Source of the DNA: Ilex aquifolium
Taxonomy: Eukaryota; Streptophyta; Magnoliopsida; Aquifoliales; Aquifoliaceae
Direction: 5' to 3'
Length of the DNA: 64,000 nucleotides
Assembly (NCBI GenBank): GCA_951799425.1
Contig: OX637397.1
Coordinates: 868,001 to 932,000, forward strand
Position numbers and translations under genes: made by a program. The stretch's first letter is position 1. The number at the start of each line of letters is the position of its first letter. Below the pieces are notes generated by a model. It was given only the letters and a program-made list of their open reading frames with translations. It did no database searches and was not told the origin of the DNA. Of this stretch, positions 50,820-61,810 are shown in pieces.

Positions 50820-53472
50820 TTTCTGACATAACTTTTTACTCCGGTCTCTGATTAAGATGATTTTTGCTGCATTGTAAAGAATTCTTGAATCCCTAACCAT
50901 TTTATTCACATCAAAAGTCAAGAAAAATCCTCTAGCATGGGCTCTATTGTAACGCAAGTTTGGGGTAATAAGTAGTCCTCCTTTAAAATGAAATAGTATA
51001 TCGGACATAACTTTTTCTCCCGAACTCGGATTGAGCTAACTCTTGCGGCATTGTAATGAGAACTTGAAACCCTAACCAATATATTGAGATCAAAATTGGT
51101 GATTCATCTTCTAACAAGTTCGAAATGGTGATGGAAGTTTGGTATAGTTGACCATTCCCCTCCACAAGGAAAAAAAAGTAATTTATCATTCTTTAGTATT
51201 TCTGACATAACTTTTTACTCCGGTCTCTGATTAAGATGATTCTTGCTGCATTGTAAAGAATTCTTGAATCCCTAACCATTTTATTCACATCAAAAGTCAT
51301 GAAAAATCCTCTAACATGGGCTCTATTGTAACGCAAGTTTGGTGTAATAAGTAGTCCTCCTTTAAAATGAAATAGTATATCGGACATAACTTTTTCTCCC
51401 GAACTCGGATTGAGCTAACTCTTGCGGCATTGTAATGAGAACTTGAAACCCTAACCAATATATTGAGATCAAAATTGGTGATTCATCTTCTAACAAGTTC
51501 GAAATGGTGATGGAAGTTTGGTATAGTTGACCATTCCCCTCCACTAGGAAAAAAAAGTAATTTCCCATTCTTTAGTATTTCTGACATAACTTTTTACTCC
51601 GGTCTCTGATTAAGATGATTCTTGCTGCATTGTAAAGAATTCTTGAATCCCTAACCATTTTATTCACATCAAAAGTCATGAAAAATCCTCTAGCATGGGC
51701 TCTATTGTAACGCAAGTTTGGTGTAATAAGTAGTCCTCCTTTAAAATGAAATAGTATATCGGACATAACTTTTTCTCCCGAACTCGGATTGAGCTAACTC
51801 TTGCGGCATTGTAATGAGAACTTGAAACCCTAACCAATATATTGAGATCAAAATTGGTGATTCATCTTCTAACAAGTTCGAAATGGTGATGGAATTTTGG
51901 TATAGTTGGCCATTCCCCTCCACTAGGAAAAAAAAGTAATTTCCCATTCTTTAGTATTTCTGACATAACTTTTTACTCCGGTCTCTGATTAAGATGATTC
52001 TTGCGGCATTGTAAAGAATTCTTGAATCCCTAACCATTTTATTCACATCAAAAGTCATGAAAAACCCTCTAGCATGGGCTCTATTGTAACGCAAGTTTGG
52101 TGTAATAAGTAGTCCACCTTTAAAATGAAATAGTATATCGGACATAACTTTTTCTCCCGAACTCGGATTGAGCTAACTCTTGCGGCATTGAAATGAGAAC
52201 TTGAATCCCTAACCAATATATTGAGATCAAAATTGGTGATTCATCTTCTAACAAGTTCGAAATGGTGATGGAAGTTTGGTACAGTTGGCCATTCCCCTCC
52301 ACTAGGAAAAAAAAGTAATTTCCCATTCTTTAGTATTTCTGACATAACTTTTTACTCCGGTCTCTGATTAAGATGATTCTTGCGGCATTGTAAAGAATTC
52401 TTGAATCCCTAACCATTTTATTCACATCAAAAGTCAAGAAAAATCCTCTAGCATGGGCTCTATTGTAACGCAAGTTTGGTGTAATAAGTAGTCCTCCTTT
52501 AAAATGAAATAGTATATCGGACATAACTTTTTCTCCCGAACTCGGATTGAGCTAACTCTTGCGGCATTGTAATGAGAACTTGAAACCCTAACCAATATAT
52601 TGAGTTCAAAATTGGTGATTCATCTTCTAACAAGTTCGAAATGGTGATGGAAGTTTGGTATAGTTGGCCATTCCCCTCCACTAGGAAAAAAAAGTAATTT
52701 CCCATTCTTTAGTATTTCTGACATAACTTTTTTCTCCTGTCTCTGATTAAGATGATTCTTGCTGCATTGTAAAGAATTCTTGAATCCCTAACCATTTTAT
52801 TCACATCAAAAGTCATGAAAAATCCTCTAGCATGGGCTCTATTGTAACGCAAGTTTGGGGTAATAAGTAGTCCTCCTTTAAAATGAAATAGTATATCGGA
52901 CATAACTTTTTCTCCCGAACTCGGATTGAGCTAACTCTTGCGGCATTGTAATGAGAACTTGAAACCCTAACCAATATATTGAGATCAAAATTGGTGATTC
53001 ATCTTCTAACAAGTTCGAAATGGTGATGGAAGTTTGGTATAGTTGACCATTCCCCTCCACACGGAAAAAAAAGTAATTTATCATTCTTTAGTATTTCTGA
53101 CATAACTTTTTACTCCGGTCTCTGATTAAGATGATTCTTGCTGCATTGTAAAGAATTCTTGAATCCCTAACCATTTTATTCACATCAAAAGTCATGAAAA
53201 ATCCTCTAGCATGGGCTCTATTGTAACGCAAGTTTGGTGTAATAAGTAGTCCTCCTTTAAAATGAAATAGTATATCGGACATAACTTTTTCTCCCGAACT
53301 CGGATTGAGCTAACTCTTGCGGCATTGTAATGAGAACTTGAAACCCTAACCAATATATTGAGATCAAAATTGGTGATTCATCTTCTAACAAGTTCGAAAT
53401 GGTGATGGAAGTTTGGTATAGTTGACCATTCCCCTCCACTAGGAAAAAAAAGTAATTTCCCATTCTTTAGTA

Positions 53473-53651
53473 TTTCTGACATAACTTTTTACTCCGGTCT
53501 CTGATTAAGATGATTCTTGCTGCATTGTAAAGAATTCTTGAATCCCTAACCATTTTATTCACATCAAAAGTCATGAAAAATCCTCTAGCATGGGCTCTAT
53601 TGTAACGCAAGTTTGGTGTAATAAGTAGTCCTCCTTTAAAATGAAATAGTA
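53473..53651 (+). repeat. Half A of the monomer (179 bp)
   Basis: Half A begins TTTCTGACATAACTTTTTAC and ends just before TATCGGACAT. Its first 150 bp align to half B without gaps, at about 108 of 150 identical positions by hand count. Its own 29-bp 3' tail is unlike that of half B. Variable positions that define monomer types include GCTG/GCGG, GTCATG/GTCAAG, AGTCCTCC/AGTCCACC and AATGAAAT/AATGCAAT. Confidence 0.85.
53530..53539. other. 10-bp perfect palindrome with EcoRI site, half A
   Basis: AAGAATTCTT is its own reverse complement and contains GAATTC. It recurs in nearly every half A that I read, so EcoRI would be expected to cut the array into a 379-bp ladder. The matching position in half B reads ATGAGAACTT and is not palindromic. 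Confidence 0.9.
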
Positions 53652-53719
53652 TATCGGACATAACTTTTTCTCCCGAACTCGGATTGAGCTAACTCTTGCG
53701 GCATTGTAATGAGAACTTG

Positions 53720-53728
53720 AAACCCTAA
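53720..53728 (+). promoter_or_regulatory. Telobox-like motif AAACCCTAA in half B
   Basis: The 9-mer AAACCCTAA is identical to the plant telobox, a short interstitial telomere-like motif known to be bound by TRB/Myb-type proteins. It occurs once per half B in most monomers. It is changed to AAACCCGAA in many domain-2 monomers, to AATCCCTAA in the L type of domains 3 and 4, and to AAACCCTTA near 61300, 61680 and 63955. Half A carries AATCCCTAA at the same alignment position. Whether anything binds it here is unknown. Confidence 0.5.
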
Positions 53729-53729
53729 C

Positions 53730-53739
53730 CAATATATTG
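53730..53739. other. 10-bp perfect palindrome, half B
   Basis: CAATATATTG is self-complementary and lies two bases after the telobox. It is lost in copies reading ATATTAAG or ATATTCAG (for example around 700, 2965 and 5617). Short dyads are a recurring feature of centromeric satellites, so the site is recorded, but a role is only inference. Confidence 0.7.
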
Positions 53740-53771
53740 AGATCAAAATTGGTGATTCATCTTCTAACAAG

Positions 53772-53777
53772 TTCGAA
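53772..53777. other. TTCGAA site in half B
   Basis: A TTCGAA palindrome (AsuII/BstBI-type site) is present in most half Bs. It is lost where the copy reads AGTTTGAAATGG, for example around 32550, 32927, 35200, 35580, 37855, 59837 and 62490. Those copies sit next to the V/V' monomer family, so the site is a simple marker of that lineage. Confidence 0.8.
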
Positions 53778-53801
53778 ATGGTGATGGAAGTTTGGTATAG
53801 T

Positions 53802-53851
53802 TGGCCATTCCCCTCCACTAGGAAAAAAAAGTAATTTCCCATTCTTTAGTA
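53802..53851 (+). repeat. A-tract tail of half B
   Basis: These last 50 bp have no clear match in half A and account for the 21-bp difference between the halves. They carry an A8 run (53823-53830) followed by short T and C runs. Homopolymer slippage or loss here explains several of the length variants (around 1925, 4577, 11775, 13668, 23131 and 25022). A rigid A-tract once per 379 bp could influence nucleosome placement; this is inference. Confidence 0.7.
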
Positions 53852-56125
53852 TTTCTGACATAACTTTTTACTCCGGTCTCTGATTAAGATGATTCTTGCT
53901 GCATTGTAAAGAATTCTTGAATCCCTAACCATTTTATTCACATCAAAAGTCATGAAAAATCCTCTAGCATGGGCTCTATTGTAACGCAAGTTTGGTGTAA
54001 TAAGTAGTCCTCCTTTAAAATGAAATAGTATATCGGACATAACTTTTTCTCCCGAACTCGGATTGAGCTAACTCTTGCGGCATTGTAATGAGAACTTGAA
54101 ACCCTAACCAATATATTGAGATCAAAATTGGTGATTCATCTTCTAACAAGTTCGAAATGGTGATGGAATTTTGGTATAGTTGGCCATTCCCCTCCACTAG
54201 GAAAAAAAAGTAATTTCCCATTCTTTATTATTTCTGACATAACTTTTTACTCCGGTCTCTGATTAAGATGATTCTTGCTGCATTGTAAAGAATTCTTGAA
54301 TCCCTAACCATTTTATTCACATCAAAAGTCATGAAAAACCCTCTAGCATGGGCTCTATTGTAACGCAAGTTTGGTGTAATAAGTAGTCCACCTTTAAAAT
54401 GAAATAGTATATCGGACATAACTTTTTCTCCCGAACTCGGATTGAGCTAACTCTTGCGGCATTGAAATGAGAACTTGAATCCCTAACCAATATATTGAGA
54501 TCAAAATTGGTGATTCATCTTCTAACAAGTTCGAAATGGTGATGGAAGTTTGGTACAGTTGGCCATTCCCCTCCACTAGGAAAAAAAAGTAATTTCCCAT
54601 TCTTTAGTATTTCTGACATAACTTTTTACTCCGGTCTCTGATTAAGATGATTCTTGCGGCATTGTAAAGAATTCTTGAATCCCTAACCATTTTATTCACA
54701 TCAAAAGTCAAGAAAAATCCTCTAGCATGGGCTCTATTGTAACGCAAGTTTGGTGTAATAAGTAGTCCTCCTTTAAAATGAAATAGTATATCGGACATAA
54801 CTTTTTCTCCCGAACTCGGATTGAGCTAACTCTTGCGGCATTGTAATGAGAACTTGAAACCCTAACCAATATATTGAGTTCAAAATTGGTGATTCATCTT
54901 CTAACAAGTTCGAAATGGTGATGGAAGTTTGGTATAGTTGGCCATTCCCCTCCACTAGGAAAAAAAAGTAATTTCCCATTCTTTAGTATTTCTGACATAA
55001 CTTTTTACTCCTGTCTCTGATTAAGATGATTCTTGCTGCATTGTAAAGAATTCTTGAATCCCTAACCATTTTATTCACATCAAAAGTCAAGAAAAATCCT
55101 CTAGCATGGGCTCTATTGTAACGCAAGTTTGGGGTAATAAGTAGTCCTCCTTTAAAATGAAATAGTATATCGGACATAACTTTTTCTCCCGAACTCGGAT
55201 TGAGCTAACTCTTGCGGCATTGTAATGAGAACTTGAAACCCTAACCAATATATTGAGATCAAAATTGGTGATTCATCTTCTAACAAGTTCGAAATGGTGA
55301 TGGAAGTTTGGTATAGTTGACCATTCCCCTCCACAAGGAAAAAAAAGCAATTTATCATTCTTTAGTATTTCTGACATAACTTTTTACTCCGGTCTCTGAT
55401 TAAGATGATTCTTGCTGCATTGTAAAGAATTCTTGAATCCCTAACCATTTTATTCACATCAAAAGTCATGAAAAATCCTCTAGCATGGGCTCTATTGTAA
55501 CGCAAGTTTGGTGTAATAAGTAGTCCTCCTTTAAAATGAAATAGTATATCGGACATAACTTTTTCTCCCGAACTCGGATTGAGCTAACTCTTGCGGCATT
55601 GTAATGAGAACTTGAAACCCTAACCAATATATTGAGATCAAAATTGGTGATTCATCTTCTAACAAGTTCGAAATGGTGATGGAAGTTTGGTATAGTTGAC
55701 CATTCCCCTCCACTAGGAAAAAAAAGTAATTTCCCATTCTTTAGTATTTCTGACATAACTTTTTACTCCGGTCTCTGATTAAGATGATTCTTGCTGCATT
55801 GTAAAGAATTCTTGAATCCCTAACCATTTTATTCACATCAAAAGTCATGAAAAATCCTCTAGCATGGGCTCTATTGTAACGCAAGTTTGGTGTAATAAGT
55901 AGTCCTCCTTTAAAATGAAATAGTATATCGGACATAACTTTTTCTCCCGAACTCGGATTGAGCTAACTCTTGCGGCATTGTAATGAGAACTTGAAACCCT
56001 AACCAATATATTGAGATCAAAATTGGTGATTCATCTTCTAACAAGTTCGAAATGGTGATGGAAGTTTGGTATAGTTGGCCATTCCCCTCCACTAGGAAAA
56101 AAAAGTAGTTTCCCATTCTTTAGTA
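53852..56125 (+). repeat. 6-mer HOR, copy 2 (2274 bp)
   Basis: Same order N, L, S, M, plain, plain. Private changes include TTTATTATTT near 54226, GTCAAG in the M monomer and AAGCAATTT near 55347. Confidence 0.85.
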
Positions 56126-57262
56126 TTTCTGACATAACTTTTTACTCCGGTCTCTGATTAAGATGATTCTTGCTGCATTGTAAAGAATTCTTGAATCCCT
56201 AACCATTTTATTCACATCAAAAGTCATGAAAAATTCTCTAGCATGGGCTCTATTGTAACGCAAGTTTGGTGTAATAAGTAGTCCTCCTTTAAAATGAAAT
56301 AGTATATCGGACATAACTTTTTCTCCCGAACTCGGATTGAGCTAACTCTTGCGGCATTGTAATGAGAACTTGAAACCCTAACCAATATATTGAGATCAAA
56401 ATTGGTGATTCATCTTCTAACAAGTTCGAAATGGTGATGGAATTTTGGTATAGTTGGCCATTCCCCTCCACTAGGAAAAAAAAGTAATTTCCCATTCTTT
56501 AGTATTTCTGACATAACTTTTTACTCCGGTCTCTGATTAAGATGATTCTTGCTGCATTGTAAAGAATTCTTGAATCCCTAACCATTTTATTCACATCAAA
56601 AGTCATGAAAAACCCTCTAGCATGGGCTCTATTGTAACGCAAGTTTGGTGTAATAAGTAGTCCACCTTTAAAATGAAATAGTATATCGGACATAACTTTT
56701 TCTCCCGAACTCGGATTGAGCTAACTCTTGCGGCATTGAAATGAGAACTTGAATCCCTAACCAATATATTGAGATCAAAATTGGTGATTCATCTTCTAAC
56801 AAGTTCGAAATGGTGATGGAAGTTTGGTACAGTTGGCCATTCCCCTCCACTAGGAAAAAAAAGTAATTTCCCATTCTTTAGTATTTCTGACATAACTTTT
56901 TACTCCGGTCTCTGATTAAGATGATTCTTGCGGCATTGTAAAGAATTCTTGAATCCCTAACCATTTTATTCACATCAAAAGTCAAGAAAAATCCTCTAGC
57001 ATGGGCTCTATTGTAACGCAAGTTTGGTGTAATAAGTAGTCCTCCTTTAAAATGAAATAGTATATCGGACATAACTTTTTCTCCCGAACTCTGATTGAGC
57101 TAACTCTTGCGGCATTGTAATGAGAACTTGAAACCCTAACCAATATATTGAGATCAAAATTGGTGATTCATCTTCTAACAAGTTCGAAATGGTGATGGAA
57201 GTTTGGTATAGTTGGCCATTCCCCTCCACTAGGAAAAAAAAGTAATTTCCCATTCTTTAGTA
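56126..57262 (+). repeat. Truncated 6-mer HOR, three monomers (1137 bp)
   Basis: Order N, L, hybrid. The third monomer (56884-57262) has the GTCAAG half A of type S but a plain half B without GAGTTC, then a new N begins. Three monomers were lost by exchange between S and a plain monomer. Confidence 0.8.
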
Positions 57263-59536
57263 TTTCTGACATAACTTTTTACTCCGGTCTCTGATTAAGA
57301 TGATTCTTGCTGCATTGTAAAGAATTCTTGAATCCCTAACCATTTTATTCACATCAAAAGTCATGAAAAATCCTCTAGCATGGGCTCTATTGTAACGCAA
57401 GTTTGGTGTAATAAGTAGTCCTCCTTTAAAATGAAATAGTATATCGGACAAAACTTTTTCTCCCGAACTCGGATTGAGCTAACTCTTGCGGCATTGTAAT
57501 GAGAACTTGAAACCCTAACCAATATATTGAGATCAAAATTGGTGATTCATCTTCTAACAAGTTCGAAATGGTGATGGAATTTTGGTATAGTTGGCCATTC
57601 CCCTCCACTAGGAAAAAAAAGTAATTTCCCATTCTTTAGTATTTCTGACATAACTTTTTACTCCGGTCTCTGATTAAGATGATTCTTGCTGCATTGTAAA
57701 GAATTCTTGAATCCCTAACCATTTTATTCACATCAAAAGTCATGAAAAACCCTCTAGCATGGGCTCTATTGTAACGCAAGTTTGGTGTAATAAGTAGTCC
57801 ACCTTTAAAATGAAATAGTATATCGGACATAACTTTTTCTCCCGAACTCGGATTGAGCTAACTCTTGCGGCATTGAAATGAGAACTTGAATCCCTAACCA
57901 ATATATTGAGATCAAAATTGGTGATTCATCTTCTAACAAGTTCGAAATGGTGATGGAAGTTTGGTACAGTTGGCCATTCCCCTCCACTAGGAAAAAAAAG
58001 TAATTTCCCATTCTTTAGTATTTCTGACATAACTTTTTACTCCGGTCTCTGATTAAGATGATTCTTGCGGCATTGTAAAGAATTCTTGAATCCCTAACCA
58101 TTTTATTCACATCAAAAGTCAAGAAAAATCCTCTAGCATGGGCTCTATTGTAACGCAAGTTTGGTGTAATAAGTAGTCCTCCTTTAAAATGAATTAGTAT
58201 ATCGGACATAACTTTTTCTCCCGAACTCGGATTGAGCTAACTCTTGCGGCATTGTAATGAGAACTTGAAACCCTAACCAATATATTGAGTTCAAAATTGG
58301 TGATTCATCTTCTAACAAGTTCGAAATGGTGATGGAAGTTTGGTATAGTTGGCCATTCCCCTCCACTAGGAAAAAAAAGTAATTTCCCATTCTTTAGTAT
58401 TTCTGACATAACTTTTTACTCCTGTCTCTGATTAAGATGATTCTTGCTGCATTGTAAAGAATTCTTGAATCCCTAACCATTTTATTCACATCAAAAGTCA
58501 TGAAAAATCCTCTAGCATGGGCTCTATTGTAACGCAAGTTTGGGGTAATAAGTAGTCCTCCTTTAAAATGAAATAGTATATCGGACATAACTTTTTCTCC
58601 CGAACTCGGATTGAGCTAACTCTTGCGGCATTGTAATGAGAACTTGAAACCCTAACCAATATATTGAGATCAAAATTGGTGATTCATCTTCTAACAAGTT
58701 CGAAATGGTGATGGAAGTTTGGTATAGTTGACCATTCCCCTCCACAAGGAAAAAAAAGTAATTTATCATTCTTTAGTATTTCTGACATAACTTTTTACTC
58801 CGGTCTCTGATTAAGATGATTCTTGCTGCATTTTAAAGAATTCTTGAATCCCTAACCATTTTATTCACATCAAAAGTCATGAAAAATCCTCTAGCATGGG
58901 CTCTATTGTAACGCAAGTTTGGTGTAATAAGTAGTCCTCCTTTAAAATGAAATAGTATATCGGACATAACTTTTTCTCCCGAACTCGGATTGAGCTAACT
59001 CTTGCGGCATTGTAATGAGAACTTGAAACCCTAACCAATATATTGAGATCAAAATTGGTGATTCATCTTCTAACAAGTTCGAAATGGTGATGGAAGTTTG
59101 GTATAGTTGACCATTCCCCTCCACTAGGAAAAAAAAGTAATTTCCCATTCTTTAGTATTTCTGACATAACTTTTTACTCCGGTCTCTGATTAAGATGATT
59201 CTTGCTGCATTGTAAAGAATTCTTGAATCCCTAACCATTTTATTCACATCAAAAGTCATGAAAAATCCTCTAGCATGGGCTCTATTGTAACGCAAGTTTG
59301 GTGTAATAAGTAGTCCTCCTTTAAAATGAAATAGTATATCGGACATAACTTTTTCTCCCGAACTCGGATTGAGCTAACTCTTGCGGCATTGTAATGAGAA
59401 CTTGAAACCCTAACCAATATATTGAGATCAAAATTGGTGATTCATCTTCTAACAAGTTCGAAATGGTGATGGAAGTTTGGTATAGTTGGCCATTCCCCTC
59501 CACTAGGAAAAAAAAGTAATTTCCCATTCTTTAGTA
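57263..59536 (+). repeat. 6-mer HOR, copy 3 (2274 bp)
   Basis: Full order N, L, S, M, plain, plain again. Private changes include GACAAAACTT near 57450 and AATGAATTAG near 58190. It ends domain 4. Confidence 0.85.
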
Positions 59537-59915
59537 TTTCTGACATAACTTTTTACTCCGGTCTCTGATTAAGATGATTCTTGCTGCATTGTAAAGAATT
59601 CTTGAATCCCTAACCATTTTATTCACATCAAAAGTCATGAAAAATCCTCTAGCATGGGCTCTATTGTAACGCAAGTTTGGTGTAATAAGTAGTCCTCCTT
59701 TAAAATGCAATAGTATATCGGACATAACTTTTTCTCCCGAACTCGGATTGAGCTAACTCTTGCGGCATTGTAATGAGAACTTGAAACCCTAACCAATATA
59801 TTGAGATCAAAATTGGTGATTCATCTTCTAACAAGTTTGAAATGGTGATGGAAGTTTGGTATAGTTGGCCATTCCCCTCCACTAGGAAAAAAAAATAATT
59901 TCCCATTCTTTAGTA

Positions 59916-60294
59916 TTTCTGACATAACTTTTTACTCCGGTCTCTGATTAAGATGATTCTTGCTGCATTGTAAAGAATTCTTGAATCCATAACCATTTTA
60001 TTCAAATCAAAAGTCATGAAAAATCCTCTAGCATGGGCTCTATTGTAACGCAAGTTTGGTGTAATAAGTAGTCCTCCTTTAAAATGCAATAGTATATCGG
60101 ACATAACTTTTTCTCCCGAACTCGGATTGAGCTAACTCTTGCGGCATTGAAATGAGAACTTGAAACCCTAACCAATATATTGAGATCAAAATTGGTGATT
60201 CATCTTCTAACATGTTCGAAATTGTGATGGAAGTTTGGTATAGTTGGCTATTCCCCTCCACTAGGAAAAAAAAGTAATTTCTCATTCTTTAGTA
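59916..60294 (+). repeat. V' monomer
   Basis: Carries all V' markers found at 33007, 35660 and 37934. It reappears here after 57 intervening monomers without V'. Confidence 0.8.
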
Positions 60295-61052
60295 TTTCTG
60301 ACATAACTTTTTACTCCGGTCTCTGATTAAGATGATTCTTGCGGCATTGTAAAGAATTCTTGAATCCCTAACCATTTTATTCACATCAAAAGTCATGAAA
60401 AATCCTCTAGTATGGGCTCTATTGTAACGCAAGTTTGGTGTAATAAGTAGTCCTCCTTTAAAATGAAATAGTATATCGGACATAACTTTTTCTCCCGAAC
60501 TCGGATTGAGCTAACTCTTGCGGCATTGTAATGAGAACTTGAAACCCTAACCAATATATTGAGATCAAAATTGGTGATTCATCTTCTAACAAGTTCGAAA
60601 TGGTGATGGAAGTTTGGTATAGTTGGCCATTCCCCTCCACTAGGAAAAAAAAGTAATTTCCCATTCTTTTGTATTTCTGACATAACTTTTTACTCCGATC
60701 TCTGATTAAGATGATTCTTGCTGCATTGTAAAGAATTCTTGAATCCCTAACCATTTTATTCACATCAAAAGTCATGAAAAACCCTCTAGCATGGGCTCTA
60801 TTGTAACGCAAGTTTGGTGTAATAAGTAGTCCACCTTTAAAATGAAATAGTATATCGGACATAACTTTTTCTCCCGAACTCGGATTGAGCTAACTCTTGC
60901 GGCATTGAAATGAGAACTTGAAACCCTAACCAATATATTGAGATCAAAATTGGTGATTCATCTTCTAACAAGTTCGAAATGGTGATGGAAGTTTGGTATA
61001 GTTGGCCATTCCCCTCCACTAGGAAAAAAAAGTAATTTCCCATTCTTTAGTA

Positions 61053-61810
61053 TTTCTGACATAACTTTTTACTCCGGTCTCTGATTAAGATGATTCTTGC
61101 GGCATTGTAAAGAATTCTTGAATCCCTAACCATTTTATTCACATCAAAAGTCAAGAAAAATCCTCTAGCATGGGCTCTATTGTAACGCAAGTTTGGTGTA
61201 ATAAGTAGTCCTCCTTTAAAATGAAATAGTATATCGGACATAACTTTTTCTCCCGAACTCGGATTGAGCTAACTCTTGCGGCATTGTAATGAGAACTTGA
61301 AACCCTTACCAATATATTGAGATCAAAATTGGTGATTCATCTTCTAACAAGTTCGAAATGGTGATGGAAGTTTGGTATAGTTGGCCATTCCCCTCCACTA
61401 GGAAAAAAAAGTAATTTCCCATTCTTTAGTATTTCTGACATAACTTTTTACTCCGGTCTCTGATTAAGATGATTCTTGCGGCATTGTAAAGAATTCTTGA
61501 ATCCCTAACCATTTTATTCACATCAAAAGTCAAGAAAAATCCTCTAGCATGGGCTCTATTGTAACGCAAGTTTGGTGTAATAAGTAGTCCTCCTTTAAAA
61601 TGAAATAGTATATCGGACATAACTTTTTCTCCCGAACTCGGATTGAGCTAACTCTTGCGGCATTGTAATGAGAACTTGAAACCCTTACCAATATATTGAG
61701 ATCAAAATTGGTGATTCATCTTCTAACAAGTTCGAAATGGTGATGGAAGTTTGGTATAGTTGACCATTCCCCTCCACAAGGAAAAAAAAGTAATTTCCCA
61801 TTCTTTAGTA
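61053..61810 (+). repeat. Tandem pair of LTF monomers sharing AAACCCTTA
   Basis: Monomers 61053-61431 and 61432-61810 both have GTCAAG in half A and AAACCCTTA in half B. The second ends TTGACC with CCACAAGG. This looks like a one-monomer duplication, probably within the 7-mer before or around its own duplication. Confidence 0.75.

Larger units (their letters stand above)
51578..53851 (+). repeat. 6-mer HOR, copy 1 (2274 bp)
   Basis: Six monomers in the order N, L, S, M, plain, plain. Half A of the S monomer has GTCAAG and half A of the M monomer has CTCCTGTCTC. The M half B of this copy has CCACACGG instead of CCACAAGG. Confidence 0.85.
53473..53851 (+). repeat. Representative consensus monomer (379 bp)
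   Basis: This copy matches what I read as the majority base at essentially every position, so it serves as the reference. It consists of half A (first 179 bp) and half B (last 200 bp). Hand-counted G+C is 135 of 379 (35.6%): 33.5% in half A and 37.5% in half B. Landmarks in order are an EcoRI-containing 10-bp palindrome in half A, then a telobox, a second 10-bp palindrome, a TTCGAA site and an A8 tract in half B. Coordinates in other monomers follow by adding the offset from the half-A start. Confidence 0.9.
53652..53851 (+). repeat. Half B of the monomer (200 bp)
   Basis: Half B begins TATCGGACATAACTTTTTCT, parallel to the start of half A. It is 21 bp longer than half A; the excess lies in its last 50 bp, which are rich in A and pyrimidine tracts. 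Type-defining positions include AAACCCTAA/AATCCCTAA/AAACCCGAA, TTCGAAATGG/TTCGAAATTG, TTGGCC/TTGACC/TTGCCC and TTTCCCATT/TTTATCATT/TTTCTCATT. Confidence 0.85.
38313..59536 (+). repeat. Domain 4: nested 3-, 9-, 4- and 6-mer HORs (56 monomers)
   Basis: Fifty-six monomers with no net length change. Recurring half-B types are N (GGAATTTTGG), L (AATCCCTAA), S (GAGTTCAAAATT), M (CCACAAGG, TTTATCATTC) and F (GGAAACAAAAG). Half-A types include LTF (GTCAAG), K (GATTTTTGC) and T (ACTCCTGTCTC). Different combinations of the same types make up duplications of 1137, 3411, 1516 and 2274 bp. V and V' are absent. Confidence 0.85.

Noticed and set aside
53720-53740. Interstitial telomere repeat
   Set aside because: Only one telomere-like unit plus two bases is present per monomer; there is no tandem CCCTAAA run.
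53652-53851. CENP-B box in half B (the CCCGAACTCGG stretch)
   Set aside because: Neither strand fits the TTCG-four bases-A-two bases-CGGG pattern; the TTCGGGAG on the reverse strand has the wrong spacing.
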